Shown in pieces: positions 46,701 through 58,700 of a stretch of 64,000 nt of DNA. Source of the DNA: Bugulina stolonifera (Eukaryota > Bryozoa > Gymnolaemata > Cheilostomatida > Bugulidae). A model generated the notes under the pieces. It was not told the DNA's origin. It did no database searches and worked only from the letters and a program-made list of their open reading frames with translations. A program made the translations under genes and the position numbers. How positions within the stretch are numbered: the stretch's first letter is position 1; every line of letters begins with the position of its first letter. The stretch spans positions 1,903,501 through 1,967,500 of the forward strand of contig OW285192.1 of assembly GCA_935421135.1 (NCBI GenBank), read 5' to 3'.

Positions 46701-49700
46701 AGCTCCAACTTTTATACTTAGCACAAATATAATTTTAAATATTTGAACAAATTAATTATTTTTGGGGAGGTGGCAATGAACATTAGCCTCACTTGACAGA
46801 TTTTTTCATGGTAATAAATTTGCAGAACATTAATATGTCAAAACACAGGACTTTGGAAACAGTTTTATAATTAAAGCAGCCTAATTACTGTGCAGTGCTC
46901 TATTGAAACATGCATGTAGTAAGTTTGCATTAGCACTTTTTAGCCCTTTTAGATAGGGTAAATATGTAGTGTTTAGTACCATTTGATAGCTTGTTATGTG
47001 GTAATGTGCTATGCAGACATCAATTTGCCAGGATACAGATATTATGGCAGCAGGGCTTGGTTTAAACCAAAGTGGTGCTAGTTTATGCTGCAGTACACCA
47101 TTATAATATATAGTGTGAATCATGATTGCAGGCTACAAGTATCATGGTGAGATTACGTTACGTTGTGGGGATTTTCCATAATTTAGTAGGACAAAGAGCA
47201 TTGGAGCATTAACACAGGGTGTCCTATCTAGTGTTTATATTATATCTATGTTACACCTGTATTACACTTGAGTGCACATGACGAAATAAATAGAATTTGC
47301 TGGTAGCCTATTTTTTTTTCTTAATACTTCTAAAGTTTGTGCTTTATCCAATACCCTTCAATTACTTTAGTCTAAACAAGAAGCAAGAACAGAAGGAGGC
47401 CTGACTTGTATGTGTGCGATGTCATCCTCGGTTCCCAAATGTATTTAGTTGAGTCACTGAATGTTGCAGTGAGCGGAAAACTTCTTCAGTACAATAACAT
47501 TAGTGTAAATGCTACTGATATTTGTTATTGCAATAGCAAAGGTTGGTGCGAAGAATGTCATAGAAATAGTAGCCGATCACAGACACTAACAGTTGCTGGC
47601 CATGGTAAACTGATGCAAAGTAACCCAGGTTTTAGACCATTACTTTTGGTTATTAAGGGCAGTTGTAGTAGGCCACTGACCAGCCTAACAACTTCAGCAG
47701 GATATTTACCACTATATAGGCATTAGATGCTACATTGTAAAGTTTCATAGTGAAAGAAATGTGCCGTACAACTTTTTACAAATTAATGTTTTCACCAAAA
47801 TTTGGGCTTTATTGCTATTTATTTATTGTGAAATAGAAAATAATTCATTTGCAAATGTAGCCTACAAATGTTAGCGGATTTGACTCTACCGGTCAGTAAA
47901 TTATGGCGGGTTGAAGACAGTTGTTACTCTTTTAAAGTGTAAACATGTGTTCAGATTGCAAGGCTCTAACCAAATTTGTCACTTTATATCATAATGAATT
48001 CAACTGAGGAGACTTTCAGGCAATTTTTGTTGTGCTAATAGAGAGCTTATTATTTTTCTTTACTATTTGAATGCAACTACGTAGCTTGGAGATTCTGTAT
48101 GAATATTGCTATTTTTCTAAAAGCTTATACATGTATATAGTCTTAAAGTACCAGAGACAAACATTGCTGACAGGAAATCTGATAGTAATACAATTATTTT
48201 TAAAACCATCCCTCCTCTTCTTACTCCTCGGTCTAAATGAGCAGCGAGTTTAGACTGAACAACTAAGCTTTATAATAACCAAAATATTGGCACCAGCTGA
48301 ATCATTCCGAGTCACAATTTATGTTGATTTTAAATCTTCCATATTTCTACTATGACATGAATAATGTGAATGGTTACAGATGAACGCTTTAATATGTATT
48401 ACTCGTGGTGCAACTGGCAAACATGCATTTTAGTTCAGAAGCATAGAAAACAGAGCAATTTTTTTAAATGTATTTTTGTCAATATAGTTTGACTGTTCTG
48501 ATTAAGTGAGTTGATTTACCTGCATAGAGGCCTTGAGAGATTCGAAAGTCTTCAACTTTAGCTGTTATTTTAGTAAGTGTCCTATTCAAGTCATCTTCTA
48601 TAGTTGTGATAGAGAGTGTACTCTGAACCGGTTGACAGTCAACGTATAACTAAAGTTGTATTAAAGACATTTAAACAGTGTACGTTATACCACTTATATA
48701 CAATACACTGATTCACTTAGTGTGCTGTAGCTGCTTCTAAAGAATAAGAAAAGAACATGATTGTACATAATTGTACATGTATACATGTGTAGAGAATGGT
48801 AGATTATGCGAGTGTTATTTATGATTATTTTTCTGTGCTTGTGGAGTCAAATATTGGTTCCTATTCAGGCAGTTAACATTATTATGGAAATACTGTAAAT
48901 ACTCTAGCCCAACTTTTAGCTGTGACAAAGCAGGTTACACACTTGTTGTGCTGTGTATTGCAACTATTGGGATAACTGGTATAATTGACACAATGATGTT
49001 GAATAGATTGCTTACACTGAAATCGATGTCAGTGATTGGATGAGGAGTGATGAGCTCACATGTGATGTCATACTTCTCACCATCTCTCACAGTCATAGTA
49101 GAGTTGTAGTCAATACCTTCAGTTGTAACTACTTTAGTCTGTATTCCATTATTAACTGTGAGAGTGAGATAACCTAAGAATCTAGTGGGCCAAAATACTG
49201 TGTCACAGAGAGGCTGTGCAGTTAGTGCTCCACATGTTAAATAGAGGCTCAGCTGACTAGAGTCATTAGCAAACATCAGACCTATCAGCGATTCCCTTAG
49301 AACTACAACTCCTGGAAATAAATCATTATGGAATATAATTATGTGGTCAATATACAATATACAATAAAAATTTATACAATGTACAATATACAATATACAT
49401 GTAGGCCTACAATAATTTATACAATATACGTGTACATGTACATTGTACAATAATTATACATTGTACAGTATTCAATATACAATATACAACACACAACACA
49501 CAGCACACCACATACGGCATACAGCGTACAACGTGCAGCGTACAACGTGCAACGTACAACGTACGACGTACAATATACATGTACAATAATATACAATATA
49601 CAATGAATAGTACATGTAGCCTACAAGTAAAAAAATTCATGTAACCAGTAATAAAATAAACCAGTAAAAATCTGGGTTTAACTAGCTAAATTCATAGGAA

Positions 49701-52700
49701 GACCGTTTGCCTACGAAATACCTAAAACTTTAGGTGCACCTGTTTTGCCCCATTATCATTGTTTTAATTTACTAACAGATAGGTTAGCTATGTCACTAGC
49801 TCAGCTACTTCTATGCTATGCAAGTGTTACACAAGAGGATGATATTACTCCCATCTTACACAGTGGATGTTTTACATGTATTTTGCGTGACTTGGGAACA
49901 AATAACTTGAGTGTCCTAGACTTTCAGGCCAGTTGTATGCAGATGTATACTGGTTTACTGCCTTGTGTAATTTGGCAAGATAACATAAATGTGAGATCTG
50001 GCTCAATATCTACATGTACTGCAGTCCTGTGCAGAGCTGGCAGTTGGTAGTTACCTATAAAAATGGTCCAATGTCCAAGGCTAGTTTTGCTATGCTGTAT
50101 CATGCCAGCCTACCAATGCTTGGAGATAAAATCAAAACTTTGAAAAATCAATTTTTCAACAACTTGAGTGCATATTTTTATCTACCTGAAGTCACACCAA
50201 CATGACGTGGTGTTCTAACACAGTTTCCTTTCTTATTACAGGCGTTCAGAAAATGGAGACAGTGCGGTTTTGCTAACCAACTAATCGAGTTGTCTGTTGC
50301 ATTAATTGTCAGATCCGACACGTTCAAACAGCTGACTAAAATATTTCCAGGAAAAGTTCTATTAATTATCCAATGTACTATCCCATGTTACATTAATTTG
50401 TGTAGAGGAGGTCTAAAGTCAATTGACCACAAATTTATACAGTGCAAAAGCTATCCATAATTGAGACAGTCATACAATACTAGTTTAAACTGCATCTAAA
50501 TATGCAGTTTTGTATAATTTATATAAGAATATGTACCATTATTTATTCACATGTATAAGCTAAAGACCAGACTGTCCTCCAACCACTAGGCTTGAAGCTA
50601 GGCATCAATAAGTGAGTGAGTTGAGTTAGACCAAATAATGCAGACATCTTCAGTGAAATATTTGAAGAAATTTTCAATACCCAGGCGTATTAAAGAAATC
50701 ACGGATATGGAATAGATTTCCGAAAACTATGTCTCAATGCATTGTGTACATGTATGTTAGTCACAGACCATCTATTTAAGCAGATTAGTAATTGTGACGT
50801 ACCTCCAATTTGGTAAGATGTGACTCTGGATTGCTTCTTGCTCGGAACTGTGTCTATCACAAAAAGTCTGTCTTCCAAAGTGTAGACAACCCGTGGCTGT
50901 TAAAGTTCATTTACACATAGAAGATTACCATATTAATATATTCTCATTTAGAAAATATCAAGAGTTAGACATTACCGCATTGGTACTACTTTCAATCATT
51001 TGAAACTAGACTAATTGAATTTAATATTGGGGAATTAAAAAAGCTTGAAATGTTTGAAATGATGAAAATGGTTTTTGTGATGGTAAGTTGATTTGTTTCA
51101 CAAAAATTTGCAAGCTTCTGGTTCTGAAGAAGTAGTGTAGATCAAACTTCAGGCTTCTTCAAACGTTTTTGTCAATCAATTTATGGTTCAGAAACTTTGG
51201 GAAACCTCAGTTAAAATAATAGCAATCTCCTTTTGAGTCAGGGTGCATTTATACAACATCAACCCGGGCACCAACTCCAACCTTCAACTCAAATTTTCAA
51301 CCGAACTTCAATTACACCAACCAAATTTGACCATGGAATATCATTGACCATCGCCATTCACACTTGGCTGTAGTAATTTTATGGCAGCAACTCTTTGCCT
51401 AAGGCTTTAGGTTTACTCTTTATAACCAAGAGCCAGTCAGTAAAATACATTTGTACTTGTAATGAATAAAATAGGTTGAAGTACAATATACTGACAGCAA
51501 AAGTTACAGTATATTCTGATAAGCTTTAGGTTTATCATGTACATGTACATGTATACGCACACTCTAATCAGGGGCCACACTTGAATGGCTGCCCAAAGAC
51601 AACGTTCTTGCGAGAGATTGAGATCGTCATTAGCTAGCAAGGACAGTCATGTACATGCACTCTCAGGCGATGCCTGAAACCAGACGCATTACTTGCGAGT
51701 ACGATCCTAGATTTTCATGATGGACACTAACAATAAATGGGATACTAATTTCTGATTGGACAATGCTAGCCAACCTTTCAGAGGAATGGGATACTGCTTG
51801 ATTGCTCCAACTTCGTCTCTGACAATATACAGTGTGGGTAACTCCAACACCAACTACTAATATGTCCCTGTACTACAGTAATTTATGCTGGGGTTGGGCA
51901 CAAAAGTTGCAGTCGGAGGTACATATTGAAATGAGGAACTGATAACATTGTATTTGTTAAAGGATTTACAAGTACATGTAGTTACGATAATCTGCAAAAT
52001 TAATATTCTGTGAGAAATCTCAATCACAGTCACTGATTGGCAGTAAAGATATTTTTACCAGCTGCCAACATTGAAGTGATGCTTCTCCTGAATAGAATTG
52101 TAATTTCTCACTTTTCCTACTCATTTGCTGAGCTACTTAATTTTTGCTTTCTATATACAATTTGCCGTTACATTACTTTATACATTTACCATTTCTATAA
52201 CTGTTTTTTTACTAGCTTTCATTTCATTGTACATGTATAATGGCTGTATAATAAGGGCAGTGCGCTTGAATTTTAGAAATTAAAATATTAAGTTAAAACT
52301 TTAGCTGCCACATTTACTACAGTCATTAGTTTAACTCATTTATTGCATCAAATTCAACTAACACATGAAAGCTTCATTAAAACGTGAAAACTGGTCAAAC
52401 CTAACAGTTATTTTAAAAGATGCCTCGAAACATAAAGAAAATGAATTACTCTAATTTTAGTAGCAATAGAAATGGGCCACCTAGTCCTTTGAGAGAACAA
52501 TGAGATAAGTTTACATAACTCGACATTGGCCGGCATAGTGGGAAAATCTCATCGGTAAATGAGATAACTTCAGATTTTGACTACTTCCTGCTGCTAAAAA
52601 TTGCGAATGCTTCAAAACCACTTCACATGATAATACTGTATATTGCATTGTTGTACCAGTCACTGACTATTACACGTACATGTTGTCCAGTATTCAAATT

Positions 52701-55700
52701 AAAAAAAAATTATTTTGATGCCAAAATACTACAAATTCAAACTCAAAGTTGATATACATATACACTGTATGTTAGGGCTGGCCAAGCTAGCTATACATGT
52801 AGGTAACTAGCTTGGCGTGGTCAATAAGAAACAAAGAAATTTAGGCTGCATCTCACCTGGTGAAGGAGACATGATTGAGATGTTTCTGAACTCAGATCAA
52901 ATATATCAGTTGAAATATTTCCACCAGAGCTGTTGCAAACGAGCTGAGGACCAGAGATCTGGCTGTACATGTACCAACCTTCAATGATCCGTAGAGAGTG
53001 GTTTGCCGTGTCAGCTATGACAAAAAAATTTGCCATAAATTTGGCAAATATCTCTTCGCTGTAACAGAGGGAATCAACGTTGCTATTAATAACCATTCAT
53101 CACTTCTTTCTGCCCTATACATGTACATGTACAGTGTGCCAACATTTTGCATATACAGAATTTATTTGTCTAAAATCTTATATATCAATATTATAATACA
53201 TGTAATGTACATGTGTACAAGAGTCGATGCAAAAGTCCCTAGTCTAGCAAAGATGAAAATATTGTAATGGTTTCTGTGATTTGGTGCGGTCGTCCTTGGA
53301 CGACTATCGACCCAGAAATGAAGTGCCTATGAGTGGTAATAGGACTTCGCATTACATGAAAGATCGAGCGGTCTCAGTAGCCCAAATACTACCAAAGACG
53401 ACCCATCTGATCTCAAGTCCGACCTTCAGACTATACAGTGAAAGAGAGTAATTCAACCTAGTAGGCGGTTCGCAAAGCGAATGACCTAGTAAAAGGAAGA
53501 GAAAGTCCCTGTATCAAGTATAGATGTGTCTTTATTGAAAGCCAAGTGTAGACTGAGACAATGAACAGTAAAACAGTGCCCTTTATATAGTATAAGGACT
53601 TCCGGCCGACGTGACGTCGGGAAAAGACGACGTGTGGTCGTCCGGAAGTTGCGCAACAAGATGGCCGCCGGAAGCCCGACGGCCGACCCAAAATAGGTCG
53701 GGTTCTACAAAAGTTGCTTATAATGGTCCAATTCATGTACAAAATGAATATCAATGGATTCTGAGAGGTCGGGCCTCTGTACATGGGTATAAAAGGCATT
53801 AAAAGACTTAGAAATAATCATACAATCATATATAACAATATAAGAGTAAAGTACAAGCAGATATATACATGTATGCACGCAATAATGAGTGTCAGATGTA
53901 AGATACGACTGGGCGTACCATCACATAGCCCCCTCACACTATGTCATGGGTGTCTCTAGTGTCAAGTTAAGAAGGGTACGGTACAGTGTAGATTCTCTGG
54001 ATACTATATCCAAGTCTGCTTGTACAAGCTGGAGTTGTCGGGGGTGGTTTAGATGCTGGTTGGCTAGTTCACGAAGAGCTATTTCTCGAGCATAGAGAGG
54101 TTCCAGATGTTGGCGTAGAGTGTCCCCCACCTGTTGGCGGCTGGCAAGGTAGTGAATCTGTGGCTTGAGTTCAGCAAGTTGTTGCATGAACGACGGATCC
54201 GGAGATGCAGGACGTGTGGCATTCGGCTGAGTTAGTACAGGAGATGCAGGAGGTGGGGACTGGACGGCAGGAGAGTCTGGAGTGGCTCGGAGTAGGTCCC
54301 TGGCAGGTGTATAAGGAGAGCGGTGCGGTGAGACCTCCAGTGTGGGTCTGGACCGCAGTGGCTCGATCAGTAGAGCCGGAGAAGCTGTACAAGAAGCTGC
54401 ACATGAGACCTTGGGTGGAGAGCCTTCGTAGAGAGGGCCTGACTGAGGAGCAGGCATACTCTTCCTTGGAGCAGGCCTTGTCTTCCAAGAGGGTAGACGT
54501 CCGCGTCGGCCAGGGGGGCCGACACTTACAGCGGAGGTACTAGCAGGAGGTCGCCAGGGAGAAGGTCCAGCAGGAGTGGTAGGCGACGAGGAAGAGGAGG
54601 AGGTAGCATCAGAAGGTGCGGAGTCGGGGGTCTGTTCTGGAGATGGGCTGTGCCGTCTCTTGGGAGGTCGCTTCCTTGTGGAGGAGGAGCTAGGCAAATA
54701 GACTGGTTTATTTGTCCCCGACTGTCCGTCCATAGTGGGACGACATGGTAGAAATGGTGGGGGATCCTTTACGCCCCACCATTCCACGAGGGCCCCATAG
54801 CTGGGCCCGTCCGTGAGGAAGAGACGTTTCCCACAGATACTGGATCTCCGACTGAAGTGATGGCCTAGAGCATCACGGCTAACTGAGCTGCGTCCGCAGC
54901 GACAGTAGAAGCGGGCAAAGTGCTGCCAAATGTGAATGTTCAGTCTCTTGAGGGTGCCGGAGAAGCCACACTTTGCACATTTGAGGTTAGGTTGACTCCT
55001 TCTAGCCAAGTCGTCTCGGGCTTGTTGAGTGAAGGTACTAATCCATGGCTTAGTGGCTCCGGAATGCTGGGACGACTCTATGGGCAGCTTGTCAGTGAGT
55101 TTGTGCAGCTTAATTGTAGCTAACTTCAGGGTAGAGGTAACAGGAGGTGGAGTGGGTGGAGGCGTGCCGTCTGGCGTGAGCGTCTTCCGTAGAGGAGATG
55201 CATCTACAACACATAATTCATCTGATGTGTATCCTCCGCCTTCTAACTCATGCTCTTTCCTGTGAGAATGTTCAGGGGAATTCTCCTCTGTCCCGACTGG
55301 TCTATGCCGAGTGGGGAGGGAGAGAGAATTCATGCCTGACAGTCTCACAGGTGTTGATTGTACCTCTAATTCTGATTCGGTCCTTACTGGTAACACTGAG
55401 ATTTGCTTACCTTCAGCTGTGAAGACAGGCTGGTTGGAGTGATCCATACTAGAAGGAGTAGCCGTCTCGTCTGCACGAGAATGAGAAAGGATACGAGTGC
55501 TGCTATTAGCTTCACCAGTGACACGAGGAGTGCAGAAGTTGCCACATGTAGGGATACATGTGCTTCGGTGAAGTGCTGGACGAGAAAGGACTACTCGTCT
55601 GCGAGCTGTCGTATTTATACTAGCCGAGGGATGAGCAATTGGCTCAATTGTAGGCAATGCCTCAGGCACATTTTCTTTGTTCGACTCGTCAAATAAGCGC

Positions 55701-58700
55701 GGGAACACGGCAATAGTTGCCTTCGATTGCTTCTTATCCGCTTTGTGGGACTTCGAGAGTTCGGCAATCTGTATTTTCGGCTGAAACTGTTCGGCAATGC
55801 TAGATTCCGTACAAGAGCGTTTTGCTTCGTGTACTTGAACTGCTGGCAGTATAGACTGTATCTCCGTCGTTGGGATTATGTCTTGAGGTTCGGCTACGCG
55901 ACATTTCGCGTCCTCTGGATCAGGTCGGGCTGTTGAAACTTGAACATTCTTCGAGAGGTTCAGAGGTAGCTCTCCGGTTTGGTCCAGCACGGTTTGCTCC
56001 GTGTCGATCCTCAGGCCGCGGACTTGGACTGTAGTGTCTGGCAGTTCTACACACGATAAGTCGTCCGTCGGGGCATACTGAATTTGGGCGGGAATCAATT
56101 GCTGATTAGTGTCGGGTCTGGACGTGGCCAGATCCTGTTGATCCTTCTGAGTTGAGGATAGGTCGGGTTTACCTTGTGAGGTCTGGTCCGACGGGGCGGG
56201 ACATATGAATCGTCCTTTCAGCCTTGGGGGGTGATCTGTGGTCACTTTGGATGTGTCCGGCTTTGAGTGGAGTCGTTTCTTGCCTGCTGTTGGCCTAGTG
56301 GGTATAGGTTCGTCCACTGTGACGGGCGTAGGTGACACCGTCGGCCTGGAGTGTGATGGGCTAGTTACCCGTGGGGTTTTCTGTTTGGAGTGGCTACTCT
56401 TGACTTTAGGCTTAGTGGGTATAGGTTCTTCCACTAGGACGGGTTCTGATGTGTCCGTCGGCCTCTGTGGACGACCATTGTGGTTTGGTCCACTCTTCTT
56501 GGGTTTGGCCTCAGTAGGAATGGGTTCATCTACTGGGACGGGTTCTGATGTATCCGTCGGCCTTTGTGGACGACCATTGTGGTTTGGTCCACTCTTCTTG
56601 GGTTTGGCCTCAGTAGGAATGGGTTCATCTACTGGGACGGGTTCTGATGTACCCGTCGGCCTTTGTGGACGACCATTGTGGTTTGGTCCACTCTTCTTGG
56701 GTTTGGCCTCAGTAGGAATGGGTTCATCTACTGGGACGGGTTCTGATGTATCCGTCGGCCTTTGTGGACGACCAATGTGGGGTGGTCCACCTTCTCCTTG
56801 CTGGGCTCCAGTAGGAATGGGTTCGTCTACTGGGACGGGTTCTGGTGTGTCCGTCGGCCCGTCATCCGCGTCTTGACATTTCTGTAGGAGGGTATGTAGG
56901 GCTTTCCGTAGGAGGTCGGCGGGAAGCTCCTCTTGTGGTTTTGGAGGGCTGGCCTTGTCATCCTTGTTACTCTGGAAGGCCATTCCGGTTTCCAGTGCTT
57001 CCTCCATATCATCGGGCTGTAACCATGTATAGTACCAGCGTAGGCCGTGGTCGTGGACTGTGAGGCAGAACTTCTCTACAGCCCATTCGTCCAAAAATGC
57101 AGGGGGTGCTCCTTCAAAGGCTGTTGCCATCAGTCTACGGATGAGAGCTGCATAGTCTCTGAGTGACGTGTGGGCTGGCTGTTCCAGTATGGACAGGTTC
57201 CATCGGGCTTCTTTGGCAGATAGTCCATATTGCTCCCTCAGTCGGGAAAATATCTCTTCGACTGATCGGGGTCGGCCGCATTCTTGTGCGGGCCCGTGTA
57301 GGGCGGCTCTAAGCCGTATGAGGCGTGCTCTGTCATTCCAGTTGCAACGCTCTGCCATAGCGGTGAAGTCTTCTATGAAGAGTTCGACGTCCTCTTGTCC
57401 GTTGTAGCTGAGTGTTTTGAGGTCCTGCTCGGCTTGGTACATCACCTGCTGAAGCAGGTTCCTTATTTGGTCCATGTCGGTAGGGTGTCGGGTAGTGAGT
57501 AAAACTGCTTTGGTTTGTTAGGCCGGGTCGGCCTGATGGTCGTACTGAGTACCGTCAATCTATTCTGGATCCGAGGTCGGTCTTTGATTGAAGATCCGGC
57601 GTAGGTCGGGCTACATCCAGCGGAACCACGAGAATTATGGGTGCACTTTAGCGTTTGTCACCTTCTCGTATCCAAGGTTCCCGGGTCCGAGTCCTAAATC
57701 GCCGTAGAAGTATTGAAGAATGAGGTCGGTCGGTCACCCGAGGCCGAGGTCACCTTCCTTCTCTTCGTATCGTAAGAGTACGACCTTAGAATCCCACCGC
57801 TGCCACCAATGTAATGGTTTCTGTGATTTGGTGCGGTCGTCCTTGGACGACTATCGACCCAGAAATGAAGTGCCTATGAGTGGTAATAGGACTTCGCATT
57901 ACATGAAAGATCGAGCGGTCTCAGTAGCCCAAATACTACCAAAGACGACCCATCTGATCTCAAGTCCGACCTTCAGACTATACAGTGAGAGAGAGTAATT
58001 CAACCTAGTAGGCGGTTCGCAAAGCGAATGACCTAGTAAAAGGAAGAGAAAGTCCCTGTATCAAGTATAGATGTGTCTTTATTGAAAGCCAAGTGTAGAC
58101 TGAGACAATGAACAGTAAAACAGTGCCCTTTATATAGTATAAGGACTTCCGGCCGACGTGACGTCGGGAAAAGACGACGTGTGGTCGTCCGGAAGTTGCG
58201 CAACAAGATGGCCGCCGGAAGCCCGACGGCCGACCCAAAATAGGTCGGGTTCTACAAAAGTTGCTTATAATGGTCCAATTCATGTACAAAATGAATATCA
58301 ATGGATTCTGAGAGGTCGGGCCTCTGTACATGGGTATAAAAGGCATTAAAAGACTTAGAAATAATCATACAATCATATATAACAATATAAGAGTAAAGTA
58401 CAAGCAGATATATACATGTATGCACGCAATAATGAGTGTCAGATGTAAGATACGACTGGGCGTACCATCACAATATTATAATAATTCATTTGCTTTCACT
58501 TCTATTTTTCAATATAATCCCCTTAACCCCAACACACTTCTTCTACCAATACTCCAGCTTCATTAAGCCATTGCAGTAAAAGGTTTCATTTTGACCATGT
58601 CTGAGGTGGTTGTGTCTGCAGGCCGTCCTGATCTTAGAAAATCTTCTATGCTGTTCCCCCACTTTTGAACGTAGCAATCAAATTTGCAACTGTGGCATAA

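Larger units (their letters stand above)
53263..58472 (-). mobile_element. Young gag-only LTR retrotransposon (5210 bp)
   Basis: Two 663 bp LTRs (53263-53925 and 57810-58472) differ by one base that I can find (A at 53442, G at 57989). Ends are TG...CA in element orientation, with ATAT on each side (53259-53262, 58473-58476). A primer binding site and a polypurine tract sit where expected. The internal 3884 bp is almost filled by one gag-like ORF ending 13 bases before the 3' LTR, so protease, RT, RNase H and integrase are absent. It must be mobilised in trans, and the near-identical LTRs mean this happened recently. The 4 bp duplication and gag type suggest Ty3/gypsy kinship. It lies in sense in a gene B intron. 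Confidence 0.93.

Noticed and set aside
53458..53799. 113-codon gene present in two copies (also 58005-58346)
   Set aside because: It lies within the two LTRs and is repeated because the LTRs are.
56238..56876. 212-codon plus-strand frame with Gly-rich repeats
   Set aside because: Antisense shadow of the 99 bp repeats in the gag-like ORF.
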